This document shows positions 25,686 to 35,470 of a DNA stretch of 64,000 nucleotides, in pieces (the stretch's first letter is position 1; the number at the start of each line of letters is the position of its first letter). Source of the stretch: Phormidesmis priestleyi BC1401 (GTDB taxonomy: Bacteria > Cyanobacteriota > Cyanobacteriia > Leptolyngbyales > Leptolyngbyaceae); assembly GCF_001650195.1 (NCBI RefSeq), contig NZ_LXYR01000004.1:1-64000 (forward strand). The letters run 5' to 3'. The notes under the pieces are model-generated. The model did no database searches, had not been told where the DNA came from, and worked only from the letters and a program-made list of their open reading frames with translations. The position numbers were made by a program, and so were the translations under genes.

Positions 25686-26128
25686 AATTAGCTCGATCGC
25701 TCTCAACGGCAAAAAACTTGATCCTAACTGAAATAGTCAGATATTACCTAGCAAACAAGCAATATGACCAAGCGCTGAAAATTGCCCAACGAGAGGACGT
25801 TCAAGGTGTTTTGCCTGACGTTGCGCTTGCTTACGCTGAGGCAGGAAAACCAGAGCAGGCACTGAGAGTTGCAAAGTCTGTAAAACCGCTTTCCAATAAT
25901 CCTGCTTATTTAGACTGGTTGATGCCTGCCTTCGCTCGATCGTTTGCTCAACAAGGACAGTTTGAGCAAGCGCTACAAGTTGCCCAAGCAACGCAAAACA
26001 AGCAATACAAGAGTCAAGCGTTGACTGCGATCGCTGCTCAATACATCGCAAAAGACCGGGTTGCAAATCGATCGAAAGCAACCGAAATTCTAGATCAAGC
26101 CCTTAAGGTTGCTCTGTCGATCAAGTAG
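25589..26128 (+). CDS. TPR-like protein, 3' part (after frameshift)
   Basis: This frame continues the TPR series of the preceding feature: MHYVESGDVDQAVKLARSL, YLANKQYDQALKIAQRE, AYAEAGKPEQALRVAKSV, SFAQQGQFEQALQVAQATQ and KATEILDQALKVALS. The repeats are about 34 residues with the usual small-large TPR pattern. The ATG at 25589 is not a likely real start: it lies in the slip region and has no ribosome site. Read as the C-terminal third of one protein. It faces the carotenoid oxygenase gene tail to tail. Confidence 0.75.
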   Translation: MANRIKTRVDREQVFQAIAMHYVESGDVDQAVKLARSLSTAKNLILTEIVRYYLANKQYDQALKIAQREDVQGVLPDVALAYAEAGKPEQALRVAKSVKPLSNNPAYLDWLMPAFARSFAQQGQFEQALQVAQATQNKQYKSQALTAIAAQYIAKDRVANRSKATEILDQALKVALSIK

Positions 26129-26150
26129 CAAAATCCCGTCTTCGCTCAAT

Positions 26151-27677
26151 CTACGACTCAAAGTAATGCGGTGTAAAGCTACCATGCAGCCCATAAGGGA
26201 CGTGATGTTTTAGATGGAGACGAGCGATCGCGCCTTTCTCTAAATCTTTGGCATCTAGAATGACAACATCGGTGCGATCGTGCTCACTGTCATACACCAT
26301 CGTAAACAGCCAGCCATCGTCTTCATCGCCTTCAACTTTGGTGTAGAGTCCTGACTCACTCGCCGCACGAGGCACAAACACAGGTTCGCCTACATAGCCA
26401 TTGGGTGCATCGCTCCAAATCTGACGATCGCCCGACTCGACATCGACCTTTAAAATCGCCTGAAGCGGAGCATTTCCTTCGAGGGTGTGAGCGGCTCCCA
26501 CGTAGATATAGCGATGCTTTCGCCCCGCCAACGCAGGATGAATAAAGGGAAACTCACAGCAGCGAGGCTCAATTAACTGACGCTCGATCGCCTTCGTCTC
26601 TAGATTTATGCGAAACCGCCATAACTGACCAGGGGTGAGAGCATTAAAATCAGTTTCGCGATAGTCAGCGCCCGATTCGACAGAGGGCAAATTCTCGTAG
26701 CAAATCGAGTCCATCACAATCTCGCCGTCTTGCTCATACGCGTTGGCATGGTGAAAGACAAATCCCGACTGAGTTTCGAGAATGATCGGCTTGGGGCGGG
26801 ACGCAGCATCACGAGGAATCACAATCACACGCGTTGGCTTGTCGGGCTGAAACTTGATGCATTCACCGGGCGATCGGGTTCCCATCAAAAACGGCACTGG
26901 GTTAAATGCGACGGGATTCTGAAAAAAGATGCAATAGTTGGGCGTAATCGCGAAGTCGTGAATGAAAGCAAACCCCGGCACCGGATGGTTGTGCTGACGG
27001 ACAATCTTTCCTGCCAAATCTAACTCGTAGATATTGATCGTAAAAGACAATCCTGCTTTGATCGAGAAGTTGACTAAACACGGCGCACCGCCATCAAACT
27101 GAGAAGCCGGATCAATCCAAGGATGGGCTGCAAACGGGGCACCAGGCTGCAAGGCTCCGTCAAAATATTCTTGCCCTAATGTCTCTAACGTTCGTGGGTC
27201 GAGGCGATGAGGCTCCGCCGCTTCCCAAAGGGCAAGTAGCTTTCCACCCCAGTAAAGGATTTGGGTATTTGCAATATTTTTAATTTTGGTATCAAAAGCG
27301 TTTGCTAGCCAGCCTCCCGACTTTTGCGTCCCAAACACGCCTCGATAGAGAATGCGTCCCGCTTTCTGTTCTGCAACATATCCTTCAGTGCGGACAAAGC
27401 GATTGCGAAAATGTGCCCGTCCATCTTTAATGGCGATCGCGCACACCATTCCATCTCCATCAAACGGATGTTGAATTCGCTGTCCGTTTATATCCAAAAG
27501 TCCTGGTCCATTCCGAAATAGAGTGCCGCTTAATTCTGGTGGAATTTGTCCTTCTACTTCATCAATCCAGTAATCATATTCTTGATTGAGAGAGCGATAT
27601 CCTTTTTGCCACTCCTGCGTGTTGTAGGGCGTAATTGGAACCGTAGACGCGTGTTCACCAAGCTGAAAACTTTGCAT
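26151..27677 (-). CDS. Carotenoid cleavage oxygenase (RPE65/apocarotenoid type)
   Basis: This 508-residue non-haem iron dioxygenase cleaves carotenoids or apocarotenoids. The four iron-binding histidines typical of the family are seen in AAHPWID, FIHDFAIT, FVFHHANAYE and the C-terminal YGLHGSFTP. RNGPGLL and FDGDGMV are N-terminal signatures. Length and the FIHDFAITPNYCIFFQNP motif fit cyanobacterial apocarotenoid-15,15'-oxygenase (Diox1) relatives, which yield retinal. Substrate cannot be fixed by eye. The BT1-type transporter lies 98 bases upstream on the same strand. Confidence 0.92.
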   Translation of the reverse strand: MQSFQLGEHASTVPITPYNTQEWQKGYRSLNQEYDYWIDEVEGQIPPELSGTLFRNGPGLLDINGQRIQHPFDGDGMVCAIAIKDGRAHFRNRFVRTEGYVAEQKAGRILYRGVFGTQKSGGWLANAFDTKIKNIANTQILYWGGKLLALWEAAEPHRLDPRTLETLGQEYFDGALQPGAPFAAHPWIDPASQFDGGAPCLVNFSIKAGLSFTINIYELDLAGKIVRQHNHPVPGFAFIHDFAITPNYCIFFQNPVAFNPVPFLMGTRSPGECIKFQPDKPTRVIVIPRDAASRPKPIILETQSGFVFHHANAYEQDGEIVMDSICYENLPSVESGADYRETDFNALTPGQLWRFRINLETKAIERQLIEPRCCEFPFIHPALAGRKHRYIYVGAAHTLEGNAPLQAILKVDVESGDRQIWSDAPNGYVGEPVFVPRAASESGLYTKVEGDEDDGWLFTMVYDSEHDRTDVVILDAKDLEKGAIARLHLKHHVPYGLHGSFTPHYFES

Positions 27678-27775
27678 AACTACTTGTGATTCAGAGCGTT
27701 AATTTTTGGCTGTCTACTGTGAGTTGAAAGTGTTAAACAGACGTACTGTTTCTTTAAGTCACAAAATTGAACAGA

Positions 27776-29182
27776 TTAAGTGTCTGCTACATCTGTAACT
27801 AAGTCTGGTAAAAGCCCCAAAGGTTTAGCAGTCGAATCAGTCTCTACAGTCAGGATTGAAGACTTCTGTTCTGGAAGTGCTTCGGAGGCTCCAGGTAGCC
27901 AGCCCAGAAAGATGAGAGGCAGCAGTGTGCTGAGGTTTGTGATTAGTACGAGTAGCCACAATTTATCAAAATTGGTTTCGTTCACTCCTAGCAAATGAGT
28001 CAACACTGCCCCAGATTCGTAAGATACTAACCCAGCCAAGTTGACAACTGACATCAGCAGTGCAAATAACGTCGCTTCGACTCCGGGTGGACAAAGCCGT
28101 GCAGCCAATACCAAAACGGGCATGAACGCGATTTGACCCATCACGGTTAGCACTAAACTGTCACCTAAGCTGAACCAGCGATCGTCGATTCCGATCGCTC
28201 GATTGGCGTGAGTAACCAGCAGCAACATCGTCATGCCCAAAGCAGACGAGAGCACGATCGACCATCCACAAATCACCCGAAACGGCACGGTTTTGAGAAA
28301 TCTTTGATAGATCCAGATGCCGACCAGCGCTGCAACGCTAGTTACAAGCCGCACTCGCCCTAGAAACTCAGGCTCAAACCCCAGTTCATTGGTCGAGAAG
28401 TAGAAAAAAGCAGATTCTGCCGTGGGCGTTGCTTGCCAAAGGAACAAAAAAGCGGTGGGCATCCAGATCGCTTTTTGGGTAATGGCTTGCTTTAATTGCC
28501 CCATCTGAGTTCGCACGATCGACCAGTCCGACTTTTCGGTCACTGGAGATTCGGCAATCAGCCACGCCACCGCAGACATAATCAACGGAAAGAATGCCGT
28601 AATTTCAAATACTGTCCGAGTATCAAATTTTGTCAGCAGCCAGCCACTGAGATAGGCTGTCACCAATCCGCCGACCGCAGACGCGCCCCAGCAGAGAGCT
28701 TGCAGTGATCCTGCCCCACTGACAGATTCTGACCGCGCCCGCTCTACCACCAGCGAATCGACAATGACATCGCTGACCGCAATCGACAGAGAACCCAGCG
28801 CGATCGTCAGGGTTGCTGCCCAAGGGCTGTGCACGATCGTAGCCAACATGACCCAGGACAACGCACCTAAGACTCCTGCAAGAACCAGATAAGGTCGTCG
28901 CCGATAGCCGAAGATCGGCAACCCATCAGAAATGAAGCCAAATAGCGGCTTAATCATCCAGGGCAGTGCCACGATTCCCAGCAGAGCAGATACCTCCGCC
29001 GGACTCAGCCCTAACTCATCCTTCAAGAAAAAGCTAACGGCTAACCGTGCCAATCCTAAAACTCCTTGTACAAAGTAGACCAGCAAGATTGCAATCAACT
29101 CTGCCGAAGGTTTTTGACCGAAAAACACTTTCTCAGTCAGCGATTCTTTAAACTTTGACAAACCAGACGGGGAAACAATCAT
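27776..29182 (-). CDS. BT1/folate-biopterin transporter family protein
   Basis: This 468-residue MFS-type carrier has about twelve membrane segments. The family signature is in the first part: YFVQGVLGLARLAVSFFLKDELGLSPAEVSALLGIVALPWMIKPLFGFISDGLPIFGYRRRPYLVLAGVLG. D-x-x-V-D-S-L-V-V-E-R-A-R follows helix 5. Cyanobacterial members (slr0642 group) carry folates or pterins. It is divergent from hli, and the carotenoid oxygenase follows on the same strand. Confidence 0.9.
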   Translation of the reverse strand: MIVSPSGLSKFKESLTEKVFFGQKPSAELIAILLVYFVQGVLGLARLAVSFFLKDELGLSPAEVSALLGIVALPWMIKPLFGFISDGLPIFGYRRRPYLVLAGVLGALSWVMLATIVHSPWAATLTIALGSLSIAVSDVIVDSLVVERARSESVSGAGSLQALCWGASAVGGLVTAYLSGWLLTKFDTRTVFEITAFFPLIMSAVAWLIAESPVTEKSDWSIVRTQMGQLKQAITQKAIWMPTAFLFLWQATPTAESAFFYFSTNELGFEPEFLGRVRLVTSVAALVGIWIYQRFLKTVPFRVICGWSIVLSSALGMTMLLLVTHANRAIGIDDRWFSLGDSLVLTVMGQIAFMPVLVLAARLCPPGVEATLFALLMSVVNLAGLVSYESGAVLTHLLGVNETNFDKLWLLVLITNLSTLLPLIFLGWLPGASEALPEQKSSILTVETDSTAKPLGLLPDLVTDVADT

Positions 29183-29320
29183 TGATAATTTTTAACAAAT
29201 ATCAATCAATAGTTCCCATCATAGCCCCATATTTCTGGCGTAGGGTTTAGTTTCGGTACCAAAAGTCCGGTCTCATAAACTTTGCTTATAAAGAAGAAAG
29301 ATTTTGTCCCACTTAATACT

Positions 29321-29350
29321 TTGACATTAAACGTAATATTAGGTTACATT
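29321..29350 (+). promoter_or_regulatory. Candidate hli promoter with HLR1-like half-site
   Basis: TTGACA (29321-29326) and TACATT (29345-29350) are 18 bases apart, about 30 bases before the hli coding start. The -10 overlaps GTTACATT (29343-29350), a perfect half of the HLR1 element (KTTACAWW-NN-KTTACAWW) bound by RpaB. The second half is not convincing. Confidence 0.45.
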
Positions 29351-29382
29351 GTGAACAGCTAATGCACTCCAGAGTACCCACC

Positions 29383-29565
29383 ATGCAAGACACAAAAAAA
29401 ATAACGACTCCTGTCGCTTCTGAAGACCGCAACGCTTGGAAGTTTGGTTTTACTCCTCAAGCCGAGCTATGGAATGGTCGCTTTGCCATGATTGGGTTTG
29501 TTGCTGCACTCGCGACCGAATATTTTTCTGGTGAAGGCACACTGCGCTTCTTAGGTCTACTGTAA
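29383..29565 (+). CDS. hli: High-light-inducible protein (HLIP/SCP)
   Basis: This 60-residue single-helix chlorophyll-binding protein protects photosystem assembly under high light. The FTPQAELWNGRFAMIGFVAAL segment carries the chlorophyll-binding ExxNGRxAMxGF motif in one membrane helix. The ATG at 29383 (MQDTKKITTPV) is preferred over one at 29362. A half HLR1-like site upstream fits RpaB control. A hairpin terminator follows at 29610. Confidence 0.93.
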   Translation: MQDTKKITTPVASEDRNAWKFGFTPQAELWNGRFAMIGFVAALATEYFSGEGTLRFLGLL

Positions 29566-29609
29566 TTGCTGCTTCTTAAGTTTTGGTTAACCTTGAAAGC
29601 TAATCTGGC

Positions 29610-29629
29610 GGGCACCTCACTAGGTGTCC
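29610..29629 (+). terminator. hli terminator
   Basis: GGGCACCT (29610-29617) pairs with AGGTGTCC (29622-29629) over four bases, with one G-T pair, then GTACTTTTG. It lies 45 bases past the hli stop. Confidence 0.65.
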
Positions 29630-29660
29630 GTACTTTTGTCGTTCCTGATTGAAGGCAACT

Positions 29661-29692
29661 ATAAAAAGACTCAGAGTTTTACCTCTGAGCCT
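29661..29692 (-). terminator. sigA terminator
   Basis: On the minus strand CTCAGAG, a six-base loop and CTCTGAG (plus-strand arms 29670-29676 and 29683-29689) are followed by TCTTTTTAT. It lies about 60 bases past the sigA stop. Confidence 0.8.
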
Positions 29693-29748
29693 CTTCAAAT
29701 CTATCTTAGGAGCATGTTGTCTACGCTCCACCTGTCAAATAATTTGGA

Positions 29749-30882
29749 TCACCGAATGTATTCTTTCAAAACGCTGTTGCGGTTAGGATGACGCAGTTTA
29801 CGAAGCGCCTTTGCTTCGATCTGACGAATCCTTTCACGAGTAACGTTAAAGATTTGTCCAATCTCTTCCAAGGTTTTCATTCGACCATCATCTAAGCCAT
29901 AGCGCAGTCTTAACACATCTTTCTCGCGAGGGCTGAGGGTAGCTAAAACGCCTTCGAGGTCTTCCCTAAGAAGGTTTTTGGAGACTTGATCTTCAGGGGT
30001 TTCGCCGTCTGACTCAATAAAGTCACCTAAACGGGAATCTTCTTCCTTTCCGATCGGGGTCTCTAACGAAATCGGTAATTGAGCGGACTTTGCGATAAAG
30101 CGTAGCTTCTCGATCGTCATCTCCATCCGAGTAGCAATCTCTTCTTCTGTAGGTTTGCGACCCATTTCCTGAGAGAGCAGTTTGGTAGTCTTTTTAATCC
30201 GAGAAATGGTCTCGTATAAGTGAACCGGAAGGCGAATCGTGCGTGATTGGTCAGCGATCGCTCTAGTGATTGCCTGACGAATCCACCAGGTCGCATAGGT
30301 CGAGAACTTATAGCCTTTTTCGTGGTCAAACTTTTCTGCTGCACGAATCAACCCTAAGCTGCCTTCCTGAATCAGGTCTTGAAAGGAAAGACCCCGGTTC
30401 ATATATTTTTTGGCGATCGACACAACAAGACGCAGATTAGACTGCACCATCTTGTCTTTTGCACGACGACCCAAATGTAAGCGGTGTCGGAACGCCGTTA
30501 GCGGCATATTAACTTCGCTTGCCCACTCTTTGTCTTGAGGCTCACGGCTCAACTTTTCTGTCAGCCTGACTCGAATGCGCTCTAGCTCTAGCAGGTCTGC
30601 GATTTTACGCGCTAGCTCAATTTCTTCATCGGCTCTCAGCAGACGGATTCGACCAATTTCTTGCAGATACAAACGAATCGAGTCTTCGGTGTAGTGCTTT
30701 TTCTTGGCTTGTGCTCGACGGCGGGCAGCACGAGCCTTGCCTGTTTTGGTAGTGTCATCATCTGCCGGAGAGTCCGGTTCGTCTTGGTCATCATCGTCAT
30801 AAAGCTCGACTTCAGTGTCAAGGGGTTCATCAGAGGGGGTACCAAGACTGAGTGCTTCGAGTACGTTGTTGGTCTGGGTCAT
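29749..30882 (-). CDS. sigA: Principal sigma-70 factor SigA
   Basis: This is the group 1 sigma factor. Region 1.2-2: [31 protein letters not shown], then [63 protein letters not shown]. Region 4: [52 protein letters not shown]. An acidic N-terminal stretch ([15 protein letters not shown]) followed by a lysine/arginine block ([17 protein letters not shown]) is normal for cyanobacterial SigA. The ATG at 30882 ([14 protein letters not shown]) has GAGGAA upstream and is preferred over 30933. The leader is long, over 800 bases to the next gene. Confidence 0.96.
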   Translation of the reverse strand: MTQTNNVLEALSLGTPSDEPLDTEVELYDDDDQDEPDSPADDDTTKTGKARAARRRAQAKKKHYTEDSIRLYLQEIGRIRLLRADEEIELARKIADLLELERIRVRLTEKLSREPQDKEWASEVNMPLTAFRHRLHLGRRAKDKMVQSNLRLVVSIAKKYMNRGLSFQDLIQEGSLGLIRAAEKFDHEKGYKFSTYATWWIRQAITRAIADQSRTIRLPVHLYETISRIKKTTKLLSQEMGRKPTEEEIATRMEMTIEKLRFIAKSAQLPISLETPIGKEEDSRLGDFIESDGETPEDQVSKNLLREDLEGVLATLSPREKDVLRLRYGLDDGRMKTLEEIGQIFNVTRERIRQIEAKALRKLRHPNRNSVLKEYIR

Positions 30883-31695
30883 ACCGTGTTCCTCATGCTC
30901 CTTAAAGTGGTGAAAGCGAAAAAATTTAGGCACCGGAGAACGGTAGATCGTTCAATCTGGTTACAGATGAAGCCAGGGGCTTTTTGCCATTAGTAAACGC
31001 GCCCTTTCTAGAGATGACTCTCTAATTTAAAAGAGGCGTTAGTGACCATGCGAAGTTCAAAGCACGCTGCATCCGTGCGAAAGCAACACTGGGTAGAGAT
31101 ACCAACGCACAGGTCATTATTGCTGAATGTTTTAATGTCTTCCCGATTGTAGCTTTTCTCACAAAAGTTGCACCCTTTTTATCTGCTTTAATCTGCGAAG
31201 TTAGGAAAAGAAGACGAAATTTGGTCTGCTCATATATCTTTTGGCAACTAAAGCAGTCGGGAACTTTCATCACTGGGGGCAGCGTCAGCACTGTTTAGCA
31301 GTTGACACAAAGGTCTGAACTGAACGGTTGCTTCTGAAAGTCAGACGCGGAGATGACTGAGACTAGCTAGTGCTAAATCTCGTTCAACTACCACATCCAA
31401 ATTGCACTTGAATATCAGACGGTTTGCTACATCTCTGTATTGCTACGTTAGCCCAAATTTAAAGACTTAGCTCTAAGCTATATATTAAGTTAGATGATCT
31501 TTTTAATCATTTAGGGTTAACAAGGTCGAATTATGGGGCGTTCTTTAGAGTGGTTTCAGTCGAGACGACTGAACCAAGACCACTACAAGTTAAGGCTTTT
31601 GAAAGCTGTAAGCCACCACTGTTTCTCCTGCGATGAGGCTATCAAGATTTGACAGTCTCAAGCTTTGATCTACCCAGAGCTTAGGATTAGTCAAC
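30883..31695. other. Long gap upstream of sigA
   Basis: About 810 bases lie between sigA and the deacetylase stop. An 89-codon minus-strand frame (31022-31291) has no family features and I do not accept it. The stretch 31440-31520 is AT-rich and likely holds the sigA promoter or promoters. A strong hairpin lies at 31549-31584. No other gene seen. Confidence 0.5.
31549..31584. other. Strong hairpin in sigA leader region
   Basis: AGTGGTTTCAGTCG (31549-31562), a three-base loop, then CGACTGAACC (31566-31575) and CCACT (31580-31584) pair with a short bulge. No T-run follows on either side, so a plain terminator is doubtful. It could be part of a small RNA or a processed leader. Confidence 0.5.
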
Positions 31696-32391
31696 TCATG
31701 AGATAGATGATCGTCGGTCAATCCTCACAGTTGCCCATAGCTGATTGACGGTCACAAATTCGTATCCTCGATCGAGCAGTGCAGGAACTAATCGATCGAC
31801 CGTTTCCGCAACATCTCGTCCGCCATAGCATCCATCGTGCAAGACGATAATTGAGCCATTTTGAACCTGGTCTAAGACTCGTTGCACCACGATCGCAGCG
31901 CCGGGGTGCACCCAGTCTTCTGGAATTACGCTCCACATGACTGGACGGTAACCCCATTGATTCAATAAGCGCAATGTTTGGGGTGTAAACAGCCCGTTGG
32001 GAGGGCGAACATCGATCAATGTTGGAGATGAACGTTGACAGGCGGTTGCGATCGCGTCTTTGGTTCGCTCTAAGTCTTGCTTGAGTTGGGTGGGAGACAG
32101 AGTAGCAAATGAGCGGTGATCGTAGCCGTGCAATCCAATCCAATATCCTTTTTGGTGAATGGCTTGCGCGAGGGCAGGCGATCGGTCAACGCAAATGCCT
32201 AGCCAGAAGAAACTAGCGGGAATCTGATAGCGATCGAGCACATTCAACAAGGAGGACGTGTAGGGAGGATAAGGTCCGTCATCAAAGGTGAGGGCAATTT
32301 TGGGAGCCTTTTGATCTCCTGTCCACAAGCAATTAGGAAAGCTCGGTTTGAGAATGCGATGGATGAGCGGATAGAGCGGAGCAAGTTGCAT
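31696..32391 (-). CDS. Polysaccharide deacetylase (NodB homology)
   Basis: This 231-residue carbohydrate esterase 4 enzyme removes acetyl groups from glycans. Motif 1 TFDDGP, motif 2 HGYDHRS (metal histidines), motif 3 RPPNG and motif 5 VLHDG are all visible. The N-terminus is short and shows no clear signal peptide, though family members often act on peptidoglycan or chitin-like polymers. It is alone on its strand with queC about 175 bases upstream. Confidence 0.92.
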   Translation of the reverse strand: MQLAPLYPLIHRILKPSFPNCLWTGDQKAPKIALTFDDGPYPPYTSSLLNVLDRYQIPASFFWLGICVDRSPALAQAIHQKGYWIGLHGYDHRSFATLSPTQLKQDLERTKDAIATACQRSSPTLIDVRPPNGLFTPQTLRLLNQWGYRPVMWSVIPEDWVHPGAAIVVQRVLDQVQNGSIIVLHDGCYGGRDVAETVDRLVPALLDRGYEFVTVNQLWATVRIDRRSSIS

Positions 32392-32565
32392 AGAGCAGGG
32401 AACTTAGACCTCGAACCTAGCTTAATGGGTCTACGGGGATATTGTGTTTCACATCCCTACAGATCATCTATTTATAAGCGCAGAGAGAATCATCAACGTA
32501 GTCAGCTTTGTTAACAAATTGCTCGATTTTTACTCACCCAATTGCTTTACAGCTTGAGCAATCTC

Positions 32566-33279
32566 TTAACAACTCCGCTCAGAGCGTTCTGATTTGTAAA
32601 AAGCTTGTCCTGTTGGAGTCGCTAAGGCTGGGCAACCTGCATCCATTAGGGCGCGATCGCGAATCCGACACGAGTCACAAACTCCGCAAGGGGTCTCGCC
32701 GCCTTGATAGCATGACCAAGTGAGTTCTATCGGCACTCCTAACTGCAATGCCCGACGGACGATATCGACTTTTGAGTCTGTTACTAAAGGCGCGACTAAT
32801 TTTGGGGCTTTTCCTTCCAATCCTACTTTTGAAGAGAGGGTTGCTAGGTGCTGAAAAGCGTCTAGATAGTCGGGGCGACAGTCGGGGTAGCCCGAATAGT
32901 CAATGGCGTTGATGCCCAAATAAATAGCGTTTGCGCCTTTTGCCTCTGCGAGAGAAAGCGCGATCGCGATAAATACCGTGTTTCGCCCCGGTACATACGT
33001 GATGGGAATGCCTCCAGACTGAGTGCCATCGGTAGGGACATCTAACGCTTGGTCGGTTAGAGCAGAACCGCCCCACTGTGCCAGATTTACCTCCATCACA
33101 AAATGGTCTTGAATCTTCAAATAGGCGGCGACGTGCTTGGCGGCAGTTAACTCTCGATCGTGCCGTTGTCCGTAGTTTAATGACAGCGCAATTATGTCAA
33201 AACCATCTGCGATCGCTTGGGCGGCTGACGTTGCAGAATCTAATCCACCAGAGAGGAGGACGACGGCTTTAGGTTTCAT
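32566..33279 (-). CDS. queC: 7-cyano-7-deazaguanine synthase
   Basis: QueC makes preQ0, the precursor of queuosine in tRNA. The ATP-pyrophosphatase motif SGGLDSAT is at residues 9-16. The C-terminal zinc site is [18 protein letters not shown]. Length (237 residues) is normal. It lies 16 bases downstream of the UbiH-type hydroxylase on the same strand, so likely in one transcript. tgt at 36.9 kb uses the downstream product preQ1. Confidence 0.96.
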   Translation of the reverse strand: MKPKAVVLLSGGLDSATSAAQAIADGFDIIALSLNYGQRHDRELTAAKHVAAYLKIQDHFVMEVNLAQWGGSALTDQALDVPTDGTQSGGIPITYVPGRNTVFIAIALSLAEAKGANAIYLGINAIDYSGYPDCRPDYLDAFQHLATLSSKVGLEGKAPKLVAPLVTDSKVDIVRRALQLGVPIELTWSCYQGGETPCGVCDSCRIRDRALMDAGCPALATPTGQAFYKSERSERSC

Positions 33280-33295
33280 GATCTTTTTTTAGCGA

Positions 33296-34549
33296 TTAGG
33301 GATGAAAAGAGGCTTGTTTCTGAGCGAGTTTAGGAACGCGCCCGGTTAAGCCCGTCATCAGTCTGAGAGCAAATGATTTGGCAGGCAACACGGTTTGCAG
33401 AACCCACAGACCCAGACGACGGACTAATACGATCGGAAAAACATTATTTGAGAAGGTGCGATCGAGAAGGTCTGTGAAGCCCAGAATAATCAGGTTCTCC
33501 CACTTGCGCCAGCGTTCGTAGCGTTTTAGGACTTTGAGCGTGGCAATATCTTCGCCTTGCTGATGGGCAGTTTGCAGAACCTGCGCCAGAGCTGCTGCAT
33601 CTCGAATGCCCATATTGATGCCCTGTCCGCCAACGGGATGGCAACAGTGAGCCGCATCGCCGATCAGCGCCAGTCGAGGCAACACATAGCGAGTGCTGTG
33701 CATCAACCGCACTGGAAACACGTAGCGATCGCCCTCTAGTGCCAACTTGCCCATGTGATCGCCATAGCGCTGAGTGAGTTCTTTGAGAAACTGATCGTCG
33801 TCTAGAGCTACGATCGCGTCCGCCTCAGCGCGGGGAGCCGTCCAGACAATTCGACATCGATCGCCCGTCAACGGCAAAATGGCAAACGGACCGCTTGACC
33901 AAAATCGCTCGTAGGCGGTGTGATTGTGAGATTTCTCAGGTTTGATGGTCGCCACTACGCAAGACTGCCAATATTGCCAGCCGTGAGTGCGAATTTTGGC
34001 TTGTTGACGAAGCGGCGATCGTGCACCATCGGCAGCGACGACTAATCGAGTCCAAATTTGTTTGGCTTCTCCATCTGCCACTATTTCTAGCGTTGCCCCG
34101 TCGGGTTGAATGTCAGTTTTCACCACTGTTGCAGGACATAGCCAAGTAACATGAGAACTTTGCCGCAGAGACTCTTGAAGGGCGGCGATCAAAACTTGAT
34201 GCTCGGCAACATATCCCAACGTTTGGGCACCTAAATCTTGAGGCACAAACTGCACCACATTCGGGCAATCGGCATCTGAGAGGTGAATCTTTGTATAGGT
34301 TTCAAGCTGAGGGCGAATCTGATTCCAAATGCCAATGCCGTTAAAGATGCGACTAGAGAGAGGAGAAATATTGTAGGCTTGCCCTCTGGCAGTTGCGATC
34401 GATCGGGCTTCAGCTTCAATCAACACGACTGTTAAGCCTGAATCTTTTAACGCACAGGCAAGAGTTGCCCCTACGACACCGCCCCCCACGATCGCCAAAT
34501 CATAGTCATAGAGTCGGGAACTCATTCTGGGTGTCGTCTCTCTGGTCAT
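33296..34549 (-). CDS. FAD-dependent hydroxylase, UbiH/COQ6 family
   Basis: This 417-residue flavoprotein monooxygenase has the Rossmann motif DLAIVGGGVVGATLACALKDSGLTVVLIEAE, the NAD(P)H-related DGARSPLRQQ motif and the second FAD motif LALIGDAAHCCHPVGGQGINMGIRDAAALAQVL. Cyanobacterial relatives (slr1300 group) are proposed to act in quinone or tocopherol-related metabolism; the substrate is not certain. The ATG at 34549 (MTRETTPRMSSRLYDYDLAI) is preferred; 34612 adds an unlikely tail. The stop is 16 bases before queC. Confidence 0.88.
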   Translation of the reverse strand: MTRETTPRMSSRLYDYDLAIVGGGVVGATLACALKDSGLTVVLIEAEARSIATARGQAYNISPLSSRIFNGIGIWNQIRPQLETYTKIHLSDADCPNVVQFVPQDLGAQTLGYVAEHQVLIAALQESLRQSSHVTWLCPATVVKTDIQPDGATLEIVADGEAKQIWTRLVVAADGARSPLRQQAKIRTHGWQYWQSCVVATIKPEKSHNHTAYERFWSSGPFAILPLTGDRCRIVWTAPRAEADAIVALDDDQFLKELTQRYGDHMGKLALEGDRYVFPVRLMHSTRYVLPRLALIGDAAHCCHPVGGQGINMGIRDAAALAQVLQTAHQQGEDIATLKVLKRYERWRKWENLIILGFTDLLDRTFSNNVFPIVLVRRLGLWVLQTVLPAKSFALRLMTGLTGRVPKLAQKQASFHP

Positions 34550-34672
34550 TTTGAGAATCGGATATGAAACTTTACATCTATTGTGACGCGAATGATGGAG
34601 CCTATCAAGCAATCAGAGGATTGAATTTTGGTGAGCTGCGATAAGGTATTCAAGAACTGGCATCCAAAATCT

Positions 34673-35470
34673 ATGTCTTTGCGAGAAAAGATTGCGTTCT
34701 ATTTAGAAGATATTGAGTCTCCGTTAGGGAGAGGAATTAATCTTTTTATCACAGGATTAGTTCTAGTTTCCTCGGCAATTTTTGTAGTGGAAACTTACAG
34801 AATCCCAGTCTCTCTGAGGCAGCAGCTAAATGTCTTAGAGGACGGAATTCTTGTCATTTTTGTGATCGAGTATTTGCTGCGATTTTGGGTTGCAGAACAA
34901 AGAATAAAATATCTTTTGGGTCTTTACTCGATCGTAGACTTGCTGGCGATCGTGCCCTTTCTGCTAGGCTCTACAAACATCGGGTTTCTGAGAATATTTC
35001 GCTGGTTTCGCATTCTCCGTCTAATTCGTTTCGTCGAGGGTGGCACCATTTTTGGTTATATCAGCAGCGAAGATAGCGTTATTCTTACCCGAATATTTTT
35101 CACTCTCTTCTCAATTATTTTTGTTTATTCAGGCTTGATCTATCAGGTTGAACATCCGCTCAATTCTCAAGAGTTTGGCACATTTTTGGATGCGGTTTAT
35201 TTCTCGGTTTCTACGATTACGACGGCTGGGCTGGGAGACATCACCCCAAACTCACAAATGGGTCGTCTGTTAACCGTCTTGATGCTGCTCACGGGAGTGG
35301 TTTTGATTCCGTGGCAGTTGGGAGATTTGATCAAACGGCTGGTTAAAACGGCTGACCAGGTTCAGATTAGTTGTCCAGCGTGTGGGCTGTCGTCTCATGA
35401 CTCAAATGCCCAATTTTGTAAGGTCTGCGGTGCTTCGCTGCACCCACTACCGGAAAGTCACCGTCAGTAA
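34673..35470 (+). CDS. Voltage-sensor ion channel with C-terminal zinc ribbon
   Basis: The 265-residue protein has a full S1-S6 plan. S4 carries arginines at 107, 110, 113, 116 and 119 ([16 protein letters not shown]), so it is a voltage-sensor type. The pore helix and filter read [13 protein letters not shown] (about 180-191), where potassium channels usually have TVGYGD. S6 is about 198-216. After S6 comes a zinc ribbon with cysteines 234, 237, 249 and 252 (CPAC...CKVC). The ATG at 34673 fits; an upstream TTG at 34628 adds 15 residues. The 3' end overlaps cobS by 24 bases. Ion selectivity cannot be told by eye. Confidence 0.85.
   Translation: MSLREKIAFYLEDIESPLGRGINLFITGLVLVSSAIFVVETYRIPVSLRQQLNVLEDGILVIFVIEYLLRFWVAEQRIKYLLGLYSIVDLLAIVPFLLGSTNIGFLRIFRWFRILRLIRFVEGGTIFGYISSEDSVILTRIFFTLFSIIFVYSGLIYQVEHPLNSQEFGTFLDAVYFSVSTITTAGLGDITPNSQMGRLLTVLMLLTGVVLIPWQLGDLIKRLVKTADQVQISCPACGLSSHDSNAQFCKVCGASLHPLPESHRQ

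Noticed and set aside
31022-31291. 89-codon minus-strand frame upstream of sigA
   Set aside because: No ribosome site, no recognisable domain, and composition unlike neighbouring genes. Left as non-coding.
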